Positions 1-9,518 of a stretch of DNA of 64,000 nt are shown here, piece by piece (the stretch's first letter is position 1; the number at the start of each line of letters is the position of its first letter). The notes beneath the pieces are model-generated. The model searched no databases. It was not told the origin of the DNA and saw only the letters and a program-made list of their open reading frames with translations. Location of the stretch: NCBI GenBank assembly GCA_018644665.1, contig JABGQA010000065.1, forward strand, positions 1-64,000, written 5' to 3'. The DNA is from Candidatus Poribacteria bacterium (lineage in GTDB: Bacteria; Poribacteria; WGA-4E; GCA-2687025). The position numbers and the translations under genes were made by a program.

Positions 1-2
1 TC

Positions 3-452
3 GTGACGACGGTGTTCATCCTCGAATACGCGGCGAACGCGTACGTCACGAAGCCGACCCGGAAGTACGTGCTGAGCTGGCGCGGGCTCATCGACGCCAT
101 CGCTATCGCACCGGTGCTCCTCACGTGGGCGGCGCTGCCTTACGTGAAGCTCGCGCGGGGTATGCGGGTGGTCAGGTTCGCGCGCGTCCTGCGCTTCCTG
201 CGGCTCCTACGCCTGGCGCGTGTGCTGAAACTCACCAAGGACGTCGCTGGGGACACTTACAAGACGGTCGGTGTGACTCTCCTTGGCGTCGGAGTCGTAG
301 TTGTCGCTATCTGCCGCGGTTTCCGCGCGCTCCTACCCGAAGGCGCGCTACGACCGTTGCTCATTGTCGGAATCATCTGCGTCGTGGTCGGCGACGTCGT
401 CTACATCCTGGCGATAAGGCGTTCGCGGCGAGAACGCCTGCAGCAGGGCTAG
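3..452 (+). CDS. Voltage-sensor-like ion channel fragment (5' end outside window)
   Basis: S2/S3-like 'FILEYAANAYV...WRGLIDAIAIAP' and S4-like 'RGMRVVRFARVLRFLRLLRLARVLKLTK' with a basic residue about every third position; frame is open to the window edge. Confidence 0.65.
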   Translation: MTTVFILEYAANAYVTKPTRKYVLSWRGLIDAIAIAPVLLTWAALPYVKLARGMRVVRFARVLRFLRLLRLARVLKLTKDVAGDTYKTVGVTLLGVGVVVVAICRGFRALLPEGALRPLLIVGIICVVVGDVVYILAIRRSRRERLQQG

Positions 453-599
453 TAGTCCACCTCAGTGATTGTGCTGGAGTACGGTTCGTCCAACGAGGCA
501 TGAGTGCCTTCTCCTTGCAGGAGAAGGCGAGGATGAGGTCGGGTGGCGCACCCCGCAAAGCCCATGTGTCAGCCAGTAGCGGGCTGACCGGCGGGCACA

Positions 600-866
600 C
601 ATCCCTACCACGTCTCGCAGATACTGAAGCGCTGGATGCGGCGCTACAACCGATGGGCAAGGGAGTATGGTCGAACGCGTATTGTGCCGTATCGCCTGCC
701 CAAGGCGAGTCCGTGGCCGAATCCCATCGAACCCCATTGGTTGCACTGCAAGCGCGCCGTATACGCCGTCGACCACATACCCACCATCAAAGAGATCCAG
801 TATTCCGTGGACGACTACTTCGACATAAGGAACGCGCGGAATGCACGGAAAGCCGCGAACTCATGA
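600..866 (+). pseudogene. IS630-like DDE transposase C-terminal remnant
   Basis: 'HPYHVSQILKRWMRRYNRWAREYGRTRIVPYRLPKASPWPNPIEPHWLHCKRAVY' resembles the 'SPxxNPIExxW' end of IS630-type DDE transposases; N-terminal part absent. Confidence 0.6.
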
Positions 867-869
867 ACG

Positions 870-1049
870 CTGGTTATCGCGGGGATCGCGCTTGTGGGAA
901 TCGGCGACCTCCTCTACATAGGCGCGCTCCGTTTGCGGCCCGTCGCGTCCCGGGATGACGGGCCACGGGAGCGCCGTCGTTGGGCGCCAAGCCTGCGTAG
1001 AGGACGCGCACAGGGGGACGACTCGGGTCGCGGCGATTCGACCGGCTAG
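870..1049 (+). pseudogene. Remnant paralogous to the C-terminal tail of the 3..452 channel-like protein
   Basis: 'LVIAGIALVGIGDLLYIGALRLRP' aligns with 'LLIVGIICVVVGDVVYILAIRRSR'; no in-frame start, stop TAG at 1047-1049. Confidence 0.5.
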
Positions 1050-1533
1050 CGGCTGCGACGGCCGGGCCCCGCTCAGGTTCGGGACGGTCGAATCGCGCGC
1101 TTTCCCACGCGATTATCCAGATGGTGAAAACTTTCCTGTCCTTTCTCCAAAGAGCCGGATAGTATGCCGGTGAACGAATGTTCGTTCACATGGGGAAACC
1201 CGTCCCGCTCAATGGGAGCGATCGGGATTTCGCTTCGTTAGGAACGAACGGAAAGTCTAAGCGACGATTCCATGTCTCGGGATCGGCTTTGGCAAGATCG
1301 GCGACCTGCTCGACGCGACCGACGGTTTGGACCTTCCCGTAAGGCTCACCCCCGCCTGTCTCGCGCGCTGAAACGCTTTTCCTGCATCGCCTCCGTGACC
1401 GTCCTTCGCGACTCTTCTGTTTTATTCGACACGAACCGCGCGATCGTCGCGCGGCCATCGACTTCGCAGCATAAGCATCCGAGAGTCGGACGTAGCTGCG
1501 GAACCTCAGGAACGCAAACGGAGATACGATACG

Positions 1534-1836
1534 ATGGCGAAACGCCTTTACGTCGGGAACCTGAACTACCAGACCACGAGCGACGGCCTCTCCGAAGTCT
1601 TCAGCGAGTGCGGTGAGGTGTCGGAAGTCACTGTCATCGAGGGCAAGGGCTTCGGCTTCGTCGAGTTCTCGGACGACGCGTCCGCGGACAAGGCGATCGA
1701 GACACTCAACGGCGTCGAGCTCGACGGACGCGAGATCCGCGTCGACGTTGCCAACCCGCGCCCCGAGCGTGGCGGTGGCGGCGGCGGCCGTGGCGGCTAC
1801 GGCGGCGGTGGCGGCCGTGGCGGCGACCGCTGGTAG
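1534..1836 (+). CDS. RRM-domain RNA-binding protein with Gly/Arg-rich tail
   Basis: RNP2 'LYVGNL', RNP1-like 'KGFGFVEF', C-terminal GGGGGGRGGYGGGGGRGG. Confidence 0.9.
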   Translation: MAKRLYVGNLNYQTTSDGLSEVFSECGEVSEVTVIEGKGFGFVEFSDDASADKAIETLNGVELDGREIRVDVANPRPERGGGGGGRGGYGGGGGRGGDRW

Positions 1837-1861
1837 ACAGCGCGCGTCACACAGACGATGC

Positions 1862-1895
1862 GGAAACGGGCCCGCCATATGGCGGGCCCGTTTCC
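1862..1895. terminator. 34-bp perfect palindrome between convergent genes, likely bidirectional terminator
   Basis: GGAAACGGGCCCGCCATATGGCGGGCCCGTTTCC, located between the RRM gene (+) and 1927..2949 (-). Confidence 0.7.
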
Positions 1896-1926
1896 ACGTA
1901 CGAACACATCGACGGAACGTAGCCGC

Positions 1927-2949
1927 TTAGAACGGGGCCTCCCGGACCTGGTCGGCGGACATGCCCGCGCGAAGGGCGATCACGTGTTCTGGCGCCACCG
2001 TCTGGTTCTCCGGCAGTGGCACATCTCCCGCCGCCTTCCCGAACTCCGCCACGCTGGACAGGTTCTTCAGGGTCTCGGACCCCGCAACAGCGGGCGCGTC
2101 GCTGAAGTAATCGAACCACGGCAGCCCGGCGTCGTTGTACTCCCTCGATGTCGGAGGGACTGTGGGTGGCTGCTCACCGGTGATGGCGCGCCACACGAGC
2201 GAGTTGGCGATGTGCACGTAGCACCGACTCGCGTTCTCGACATCCCAGTCGGCCAGGTCGAAGGGATCCACGTAGATCTCCTGGCGCATGCGGCCTCCAG
2301 GCGCCAGCCCCATGTCGGCGGCCATCGCGGAACACACGACATCACCATCGGGCGGTTCGACGCGAACTCTCCGCGTGATCGGCGGGAATTCGCGGTCGAA
2401 GGCGGCCCGCTTCATCGGGATCACCTCGATCTGCAGACCGCCGTGCTCGGCCTCGCCCGTCACCTGCTCCTCGGCCGTGTAGCCGGCTCCCAGGGGCATC
2501 GCGACGAACTGCCGGATGAACCCCTTCTCGACGCAGTATCCATCGAGCCAGGGCTGCTCGGTCGACACCATGTAGTTCTGCGGCTCGCGCGACAGCGCTT
2601 CCGCGCAATCCGCTCCCGTGACTGCGTCCACCTTCCCCGTTGCGACGCGGATCGCAAACGGGTACTCGGCCCACCTGTCCCCAATGTACGACCCGGCGAA
2701 CGACAGCCACATGGCCTCCGACTGGTACATCGGGAGCATGACGCCGCCCTGGCTCACCCACGAGGCCGGGGCATTCGCAAGATACCGGTCGGTGTGACGT
2801 AGCGGGAACGAGCCGAGGCCGGGCGGCAACGGGTAGTCTCGTCCGTCGTCGGGGATGCGTAGTGTGCGTTGGAAGTCGATGCTCAGGGCGGCATCGTCGT
2901 GGATTTGGGGGAAGGAGAAGACCAGGCTGTCGGGACGCAGGCGGATCAT
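1927..2949 (-). CDS. Conserved hypothetical protein
   Basis: 340-aa ORF with protein-like composition; family not recognised. Confidence 0.7.
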   Translation of the reverse strand: MIRLRPDSLVFSFPQIHDDAALSIDFQRTLRIPDDGRDYPLPPGLGSFPLRHTDRYLANAPASWVSQGGVMLPMYQSEAMWLSFAGSYIGDRWAEYPFAIRVATGKVDAVTGADCAEALSREPQNYMVSTEQPWLDGYCVEKGFIRQFVAMPLGAGYTAEEQVTGEAEHGGLQIEVIPMKRAAFDREFPPITRRVRVEPPDGDVVCSAMAADMGLAPGGRMRQEIYVDPFDLADWDVENASRCYVHIANSLVWRAITGEQPPTVPPTSREYNDAGLPWFDYFSDAPAVAGSETLKNLSSVAEFGKAAGDVPLPENQTVAPEHVIALRAGMSADQVREAPF

Positions 2950-3029
2950 GGCGCGACCTCCGGGTGTGTGACGGGACGTCCTTTGGCCGCGGTATGGGAC
3001 GCGTGCGGCCGAGCGTCAAGGCCCGAGGG

Positions 3030-4277
3030 TCAGACGTCGTGGTATCCGAGATCGCGGGCGAGGTCGCGCGTGAGGGGGCTCAGTCGCATATCCGGCGGAT
3101 TCGCACGCCATGCGTCCGCGCGGGATGCGTCGAGTTCCGTACGGACGCGGAGGTTCGGGTCGCCGTGGGCGTCCTGCATGCGGTCGTCGGCGTACGGCCG
3201 CGTCATGCGCTCGTCGTAGGGGATGTCCAGGAACCCGCAAATACGCGCGCACGTGGCCTCGGGACGCCCGAGCACGTCCTCGAACGCGACCCAGAGCGCC
3301 CGTTCGTCTGGAACGAGGTCGGCGAACTCCGTGAGATTCCGGTACGTCGCGGACCACCACTTCTCAGCGTAGCGGTAGGGATCGTCGTCCCATACGCCAA
3401 GATGGCGGCCGAATAGCGTCCCGTGGAACTTCATCCGAGCCCAGGACTCGATGACCGCCATGGGGTGCCGGGTCAGACAGATGTATCTCGGCTCGGAGAA
3501 CAGCGCCTCCGCGTGCCGGAGCACCCGCATATCGAGAGCGTAGGGAGGCGTCTTGTCGACCAGGATGGCGGGCGCGGCCGCGTCCACGAGCATCCGGTAG
3601 ACGTCGCTCATCGGGGTGTCGGCGGTCTCCAGTCGCGCGAGCGTGTCGTCGATCGCGGCCTCCGTCGTGATGCCGAGTTCGACCAGCGTGCGACGGAATC
3701 CACGGTCGAACCACTCGTACCCGTGTGCGTCCATGTCGCGGCGGCGGGCCGCGAGCGAGTCCCACATCAGCAGGAACAGCTCTGGGGCGGCGAACAGCCG
3801 TGGGTTGCCGTGGAGCATGACACGCGTCAGCGTGGAGCCCGCGCGGGCCGCGGACAGCAGGAATACGGCCGGGGACAGACGATTCTGCGTGGGGCGCGCC
3901 ACGGGTGGGGCGAATTCCCAGCGAGCGTCCTCGAACGGGTCGGCGAACGAGCGGTCGCTGATGGCGCACGCTCGCATCTCGGTGAGGACGTAGTCGATTA
4001 CCTCGCGAAGCGTCGTCCGATGTTCCACGGCGGATCCCCCGCCGCTACGTGACCAGAGTTCGTAGACGTAGTACTGGCGGCCGAGGGCGGCCTTGAGGCA
4101 AGCGTCCAGAGTTCCCCGCCAGTCGCGCGTGGCGCGGCTCGCCCACTGGGGGTGTGGCGCGTCGAGCGGCGCGTCCAGATCGATTTCGGCGGGCGGCACT
4201 CCGATCTCGCCGGCCAGAGTTGCGCGCGCGGCGGCGGCCAGACGGCCCGCGGCTTCGAACTGCGTCAGGCCCAACAA
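3030..4277 (-). CDS. Sulfotransferase-family protein
   Basis: P-loop-like 'FLLSAARAGSTLTRVMLHGNP' and 'PRYICLTRHPMAVIESWARMKF'. Confidence 0.75.
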   Translation of the reverse strand: MLGLTQFEAAGRLAAAARATLAGEIGVPPAEIDLDAPLDAPHPQWASRATRDWRGTLDACLKAALGRQYYVYELWSRSGGGSAVEHRTTLREVIDYVLTEMRACAISDRSFADPFEDARWEFAPPVARPTQNRLSPAVFLLSAARAGSTLTRVMLHGNPRLFAAPELFLLMWDSLAARRRDMDAHGYEWFDRGFRRTLVELGITTEAAIDDTLARLETADTPMSDVYRMLVDAAAPAILVDKTPPYALDMRVLRHAEALFSEPRYICLTRHPMAVIESWARMKFHGTLFGRHLGVWDDDPYRYAEKWWSATYRNLTEFADLVPDERALWVAFEDVLGRPEATCARICGFLDIPYDERMTRPYADDRMQDAHGDPNLRVRTELDASRADAWRANPPDMRLSPLTRDLARDLGYHDV

Positions 4278-4682
4278 CTCTTCGCGGGTGGGGTGTCGAA
4301 TCGCCGTTGCTCCCTGCTTCGTTCTGCGGCGGACATCGGCTTGCGCGGATATTCTGGCACATCGGGGACGCGCGAGGAACGCGCCGGGGCATGTCGTCGC
4401 CTCCGGCTGTAGATTCCGGTAAAGACGTGCGCACGTCCGCGTATTGTCTCATCGAGTCGTGAGCAAGACAGCGCATGGCCGATCGGCCATCCCCGCCATG
4501 CGGTGGTGGCCGGTCGGCGCGCGCTGGGTCTGGACGGCTACAAGGCGCCGGCAGAGGACGCCGGTCGGGACGCCAAATGCATCGGCCACCTGTCGCACGG
4601 CGCCATCGAGGCGCTAGCGTATATTGAGGACGCCGTCCGGCCAGGTATTGCATCGCCCGACGCGGAGAGGGTGATCGCCACA

Positions 4683-7058
4683 ATGAAACCGATTGCGCAT
4701 AGCAGGCGTGCGAGGGCGCCGGAAAGCGGCCATACGCGCCCGACGCTGCGCCTGCCACTTGCCATCCTCATCGCCCTCATCGCCCTCATCGCCGCCTTGG
4801 CGACCCCGTTCTGCCTCGCCAACGCCATGGAAACCAAGGCAATCGGACGTTTCGGTTTCGACGGCGTCTATACCATGGTCTGTTCGCCCAGCACCGCCAT
4901 GGTCGGCGTCGCGACGGAGCTCCCCGACGTTCAGGTGATAGATGGCAGAACCGGCAGGCCAGTGGTTGCGTTCCGTGAGGTCGCCGGCCGGCCCGTTTTC
5001 AGCCTCGACGAACGAGCCCTGATCGTGCCCGGCCGACTACAGGTCGGTGACTACATCAGCCTTTGGGACATCGAATCCGGGCAGGAAACGAGGCGGCTAC
5101 AGGGTCGCGGCGTTCGCCTGACGCCCAGCCCAGACGGCGACACCATCGCGGGCGTCATCCAGGCGCACGACGCGGACGACGAGCCCGTGCCCGGCTACGG
5201 AGACATAGCGCTCTGGAGCGTCGCCGCGGCGAGGAGAGTCGCGGTTCTTGGCAGCCACAGGTGGGTGCGGCACTTGGCGTTCAACCCCGACGGAGGCACG
5301 CTCGCGAGTTGTGGCGACGACGACGCCGTCAGGCTGTGGGACGTAGCGGGCCGACGAGAGATCGCTACGCTCGTGGGACATACAGGCGGCGTGAAATGCG
5401 TCGCGTTCAGCCCCGACGGAGCCATCCTCGCCAGCGGCAGTGAAGACGCCACCGTGAAGCTATGGGATGTTGGCGCCCGGCGCGAGATCGCCACGCTTGC
5501 GGGACACGCGGGCGCCGTCCGTTGCGTGGCATTCAGCGCCGACGGCGGAGCCCTCGCGAGTGGTAGCGACGACACCATGGTCAGGGTGTGGGACGTCGCC
5601 TCGGCACGCGAGACCGCCGCGCTGACAGGGCACGACTACGGCGTCGTGATGGTCGCGTTCAGACCCGTCGACGGCGCGCTCCTCAGCGGGAACGCTCTCC
5701 CGAGCGTTGGCGGCTGGGACGCCGCCGGAGACACCATCAGGGTCTGGGACGTGCCTTCACAGCGACAGGTCGACTCGTTTGGCCCTCCTGCGGTGCACGT
5801 GGCCGACATCATGTTCAGCCCGGACGGACAGACCATCGTCTCGTCGGCCGCGGGCGAGGCGCTCCTGTGGGACGTCGCGACCGGACGGCGCGTCGGCGCG
5901 ATCACCGCCGCGCGCGGATGGGTGTCTCATCCCACGTTCAGCCCTGACGGGGAGATTCTGGCGGCCGAGGGCTCGGTGGGCATCACTCTGTGGGATGTCG
6001 CGACGCGCAGCCTGGCAGCAACCTTGCCCGGGAACGGCCGCCCCGCCTTTACGCCGGACGGGGCGATCCTCGCGGTCGGCAGTAGGGATCGGGTCGTCAC
6101 GCTCTGGGATGTGGCGTCGCTGGAGCGGGTCGCCACACTCGTGGCGCACGCAGACACGTCCCACACCCTGGCGTTCAGCCCGGACGGAAGCGTACTCGCC
6201 GGAGGTAGCCACAACGGCATTCGGGGGCCGCCCAACACGGTCTGGCTCTGGGATGTCGCCCGGGCGCTCGACGCGGCGAGCGCGATCGGCCCGGACGTGC
6301 CCTTGATGGCCGATTTCGCGCGGTGGCATGGACACAGGGACATGGTCCTGGACGTGGAGTTCAGCCCGGATGGTCGGCTCCTCGCGAGTGGGGGGCGCGA
6401 CATGACCTCGCGGCTGTGGGATGTCGCCGCGAGCAGGGAGGTGGCGGTCCTGGACGCCCCGTACAGAGCCCGAGGGATCGCTTTCCACCCAGACGGACGG
6501 ACCTTGGCAAGCGTCGGGAACGGGGGTCATGTCGAGCTGTGGGACGTCGGGTCGCGTCGGCACATCGGTACTCTCGCCGGATCCGACCGGGGCTTCCCGC
6601 ACGCGATCGGGTTCAGCCCAGACGGGACGCTGCTCGCCACCGGGGACCGCGGGGTGTTTCTCTGGGGCATCGGCGATTCTCCCGGAGAGCCGCCGACGGC
6701 AGTAGACCCGCAGGGCAAGACGGGCTCCACATGGGCGCAAGTGAAACGGGCAGGTCCCACGCCGGGTGGGACGGCGTTCCTCCCCAACTACCCGAACCCA
6801 TTCAACCCCGAGACGTGGGTTCCATTCGACCTCAGCGAGAGCGCCAATATCACGGTGTCGGTGTATGACGCGGAGGGCCACGCCGTCCGCCGGCTCGACC
6901 TCGGGTGGCGGCCGGCAGGCGCGTACCGCGCGCGCGATCGCGCCGCTCACTGGGACGGCCGTAACCAACAGGGCGAGGTCGTCAGCAGCGGGGTTTACTT
7001 CGTGGAGTTGATCGCCGGAGGGCGCCGGATCACACGCCGCATCGTTCTGCGGAAGTAG
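4683..7058 (+). CDS. Secreted WD40-repeat protein with FlgD/Por-like C-terminal domain (array copy A)
   Basis: Signal peptide 'LAILIALIALIAALATPFCLANA'; repeated 'FSPDG..LASGS...VKLWDV'; C-term 'FLPNYPNPFNPETWVPFDL...GVYFVELIAGGRRITRRIVLRK'. Start set to the ATG at 4683 inside the listed ORF. Confidence 0.88.
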   Translation: MKPIAHSRRARAPESGHTRPTLRLPLAILIALIALIAALATPFCLANAMETKAIGRFGFDGVYTMVCSPSTAMVGVATELPDVQVIDGRTGRPVVAFREVAGRPVFSLDERALIVPGRLQVGDYISLWDIESGQETRRLQGRGVRLTPSPDGDTIAGVIQAHDADDEPVPGYGDIALWSVAAARRVAVLGSHRWVRHLAFNPDGGTLASCGDDDAVRLWDVAGRREIATLVGHTGGVKCVAFSPDGAILASGSEDATVKLWDVGARREIATLAGHAGAVRCVAFSADGGALASGSDDTMVRVWDVASARETAALTGHDYGVVMVAFRPVDGALLSGNALPSVGGWDAAGDTIRVWDVPSQRQVDSFGPPAVHVADIMFSPDGQTIVSSAAGEALLWDVATGRRVGAITAARGWVSHPTFSPDGEILAAEGSVGITLWDVATRSLAATLPGNGRPAFTPDGAILAVGSRDRVVTLWDVASLERVATLVAHADTSHTLAFSPDGSVLAGGSHNGIRGPPNTVWLWDVARALDAASAIGPDVPLMADFARWHGHRDMVLDVEFSPDGRLLASGGRDMTSRLWDVAASREVAVLDAPYRARGIAFHPDGRTLASVGNGGHVELWDVGSRRHIGTLAGSDRGFPHAIGFSPDGTLLATGDRGVFLWGIGDSPGEPPTAVDPQGKTGSTWAQVKRAGPTPGGTAFLPNYPNPFNPETWVPFDLSESANITVSVYDAEGHAVRRLDLGWRPAGAYRARDRAAHWDGRNQQGEVVSSGVYFVELIAGGRRITRRIVLRK

Positions 7059-7164
7059 GCGATGTTGTGTATGGCAGCGACACGAGGGACCGGCCCGTGT
7101 TTGAACCCGCCGCTGCGTATCGACGCTTCGAGCGGCGCGGGACGTCTAGCGTATCGGAGAACGT

Positions 7165-9510
7165 ATGATCACCGAACGGACTAGGCGCGAAGCTGAGGGC
7201 CGCGTGTCGACGACACTCCTGCCACTTGCCCTTCTCATCACCACGCTCGCGATCGCGCTCTTTCCGACCAACGCAAGCGGAGTGCAACTCAAGGCGATGG
7301 GACGGTTCGGGTTCGACGGCGTCCATTCGATGGTCTACTCGCCAAGGGGTAATCTCATCGCCGTGGGAACAGGCCGCGGCGAAACACAGGTCATCGACGC
7401 CAAGACTGGCAGGCCGGTCGCCATGTTCCCCAGCCGAGTGGCTTTCAGCCCAGACGAGAGGACCATCGCCAGTCCCGTCTCGAGCTTCACGGACTACATC
7501 AGCCTCTGGGACGTCGACTCGGGCCAGGAAACGGTAAGGCTGGCAGGAGGCGGGCGCTCCCTGGCATTCAGTCCAGATGGAAGCCTCGTCGCCGGGGTCG
7601 CATCGGAGTTTGACGAGAACGGGGACTGGGTGTCCAGGCACGGTGGTGACATCGTGGTGTGGAGCCTGGCGACGCGGACGAAGGTCGCCATCCTTGGGAG
7701 CGACAGAAACGCCCGGTGGCTAGCGTTCAGCCCAGACGGCGCCACCGTCGCGACCGGCGGCGGCAGCGAGGACCTCATCAGGCTTTGGGACATCGCCTCA
7801 CGACGAGAGATCGCCACGCTCACCGGACACACGGATACGGTGCTGACCGTCGCGTTCAGTCCGGACGGAAGGGCCCTCGCGAGCGGCAGTAGCGATGGCG
7901 CCACGAAGCTGTGGGACGTGGCCCTGGGGCAGGAGATCGCCACACTTACGGGCCATACGGACGACGTAAGCGCCGTTGCGTTCAGCGCCGACGGAGAGAC
8001 CCTCGCGACCGGCAGCCACGACCACACAGTCAGGCTATGGGACGTCGGATCTGCCCGGGAAACGGCCGTCCTTACCGGACACGAGTCGTGGATCCTGATG
8101 GTGGCGTTCAGCCCGGACGGCGACTCACTCGTGGGTGGCAGTCAGCGGAATGACGCGCCCAATGCGTCGTCGTTGGAGGACGCGATCAGGGTATGGGACC
8201 TCGCATCGCGACAGCAGATCGACTCGTTCGGAGGTCTCGTTGACCATGTGACTGAGCTTGCGTTCAGCCCAGACGGGAACCTCGTCGCGACCTCTGGGGG
8301 CCGCGAGGTCGCCGTGTGGGATGTGGATTTGGGACGGCGTGTAACGACGCTAGCGGCCCCGGGTACACGGATCGATACGCCGGTATTCGGCCCGGACGGC
8401 GCCATCCTCGCGACCGTGAGTCCGGCGGGCGCCACCCTCTGGGACGTCGCGTCATGGCAGCCCGACGCCGTGCTCGCGGGATCTTGGAGAAGTATCGCCT
8501 TCAGTCCCGACGGGAGCTTGCTCGCAACCGGGGGCGGAGACGAGTCCATCGCGCTGTGGGACATCGCCTCGGTGCAACGGGTCGCCACTCTCGTTGGGCA
8601 CGCCGATGGGACCTCCACGCTGGCATTCAGCCCAGACGGAGGCATGCTTGCCGGCGGCGGCTTCGACAAGGCGCGGATCCCCCGCTTCGGGGTCTGGCTC
8701 TGGGACGTCGTTGTGACGGTCGCCGCTGCGCGCGCGATTGGCCCGAACGTTCCTCTCCTTGCCGACTTCGCGCGATGGTATGGATCCGACGATGGGATCC
8801 TGGATCTTGCGTTCAGCCCGGACGGACAACTCCTTGCGTGCGGCGATCGAGCCCAGGCGACAAGGCTTTGGGACGTCGCCACCCGTAGGCAGGTCGCCAT
8901 CCTGGCGGCTCCCGATAGGTCCAGGGCCATCGCGTTCAGCCCGGACGGTCGGATCCTGGCGAGCACGGGGAACGGTGGCAACGGGACGCTTTGGGACGTC
9001 GCGTCGCGCGAGGAAATCGGGACTTTCAAGGGAACCGGCCTCGGACTCGCAGGCGCGTTGGGATTCAGTCCTGACGGCACGTTGCTGGCCACCGGTGACC
9101 GCGGGCTCTTCCTCTGGGGCGTCACCGATTCCCCGGTCGATGTCCCGACGGCGGTAGAGCCACAGGGGAAGGCGCGAGCCACGTGGGCGCAAGTGAAGCA
9201 AGCTGCGCTGACACCAGAGGCGACCGCGTTCCTCCCCAACTTCCCCAACCCGTTCAACCCGGAGACGTGGATCCCGTTCGACCTACGGGACCATGCCCAG
9301 GTCACGATTTCCATCCACGACGTCGCGGGACGCATCGTCCGCAGGCTCGACTTGGGCGCGTATCCCGCCGGCACGTACCGCACGCGAGACCGCGCGGCCC
9401 ATTGGGATGGGCGCAACGAGCAGGGCGAACTCGTCAGCAGCGGCGTGTACTTCGCCGAGTTGAGAGCTGGGGACTACCGGACCACTCGACGCATCGCTCT
9501 GCGGAAGTAG
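7165..9510 (+). CDS. Secreted WD40-repeat protein with FlgD/Por-like C-terminal domain (array copy B)
   Basis: Same architecture as copy A; 'FLPNFPNPFNPETWIPFDL'. Confidence 0.88.
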   Translation: MITERTRREAEGRVSTTLLPLALLITTLAIALFPTNASGVQLKAMGRFGFDGVHSMVYSPRGNLIAVGTGRGETQVIDAKTGRPVAMFPSRVAFSPDERTIASPVSSFTDYISLWDVDSGQETVRLAGGGRSLAFSPDGSLVAGVASEFDENGDWVSRHGGDIVVWSLATRTKVAILGSDRNARWLAFSPDGATVATGGGSEDLIRLWDIASRREIATLTGHTDTVLTVAFSPDGRALASGSSDGATKLWDVALGQEIATLTGHTDDVSAVAFSADGETLATGSHDHTVRLWDVGSARETAVLTGHESWILMVAFSPDGDSLVGGSQRNDAPNASSLEDAIRVWDLASRQQIDSFGGLVDHVTELAFSPDGNLVATSGGREVAVWDVDLGRRVTTLAAPGTRIDTPVFGPDGAILATVSPAGATLWDVASWQPDAVLAGSWRSIAFSPDGSLLATGGGDESIALWDIASVQRVATLVGHADGTSTLAFSPDGGMLAGGGFDKARIPRFGVWLWDVVVTVAAARAIGPNVPLLADFARWYGSDDGILDLAFSPDGQLLACGDRAQATRLWDVATRRQVAILAAPDRSRAIAFSPDGRILASTGNGGNGTLWDVASREEIGTFKGTGLGLAGALGFSPDGTLLATGDRGLFLWGVTDSPVDVPTAVEPQGKARATWAQVKQAALTPEATAFLPNFPNPFNPETWIPFDLRDHAQVTISIHDVAGRIVRRLDLGAYPAGTYRTRDRAAHWDGRNEQGELVSSGVYFAELRAGDYRTTRRIALRK

Positions 9511-9518
9511 GGCTGTTC

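Noticed and set aside
506-528. GCCTTCTCC-TTGCA-GGAGAAGGC hairpin as a third copy of the 24.5/39.5 kb two-hairpin repeat
   Set aside because: Only generally similar to the second hairpin; lacks the CCCATCGCTC leader and the ACC-loop first stem. Treated as unrelated or IS-associated.
125-958. 277-aa plus-strand ORF across the transposase remnant
   Set aside because: Arg/Ala/Pro-rich shadow translation overlapping the better-supported channel fragment and IS630 frame; typical high-GC antisense/off-frame ORF.
1534-1836. Gly-rich tail as horizontally acquired eukaryotic RNA-binding protein
   Set aside because: RRM-Gly-rich small proteins are common in bacteria such as cyanobacteria; no extra evidence of transfer.
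5757-6968. 403-aa minus-strand ORF antisense to WD40 copy A, and similar long antisense ORFs over copies B-D
   Set aside because: Regular repeats in these ORFs mirror the WD40 blade periodicity on the other strand; no coherent domain.
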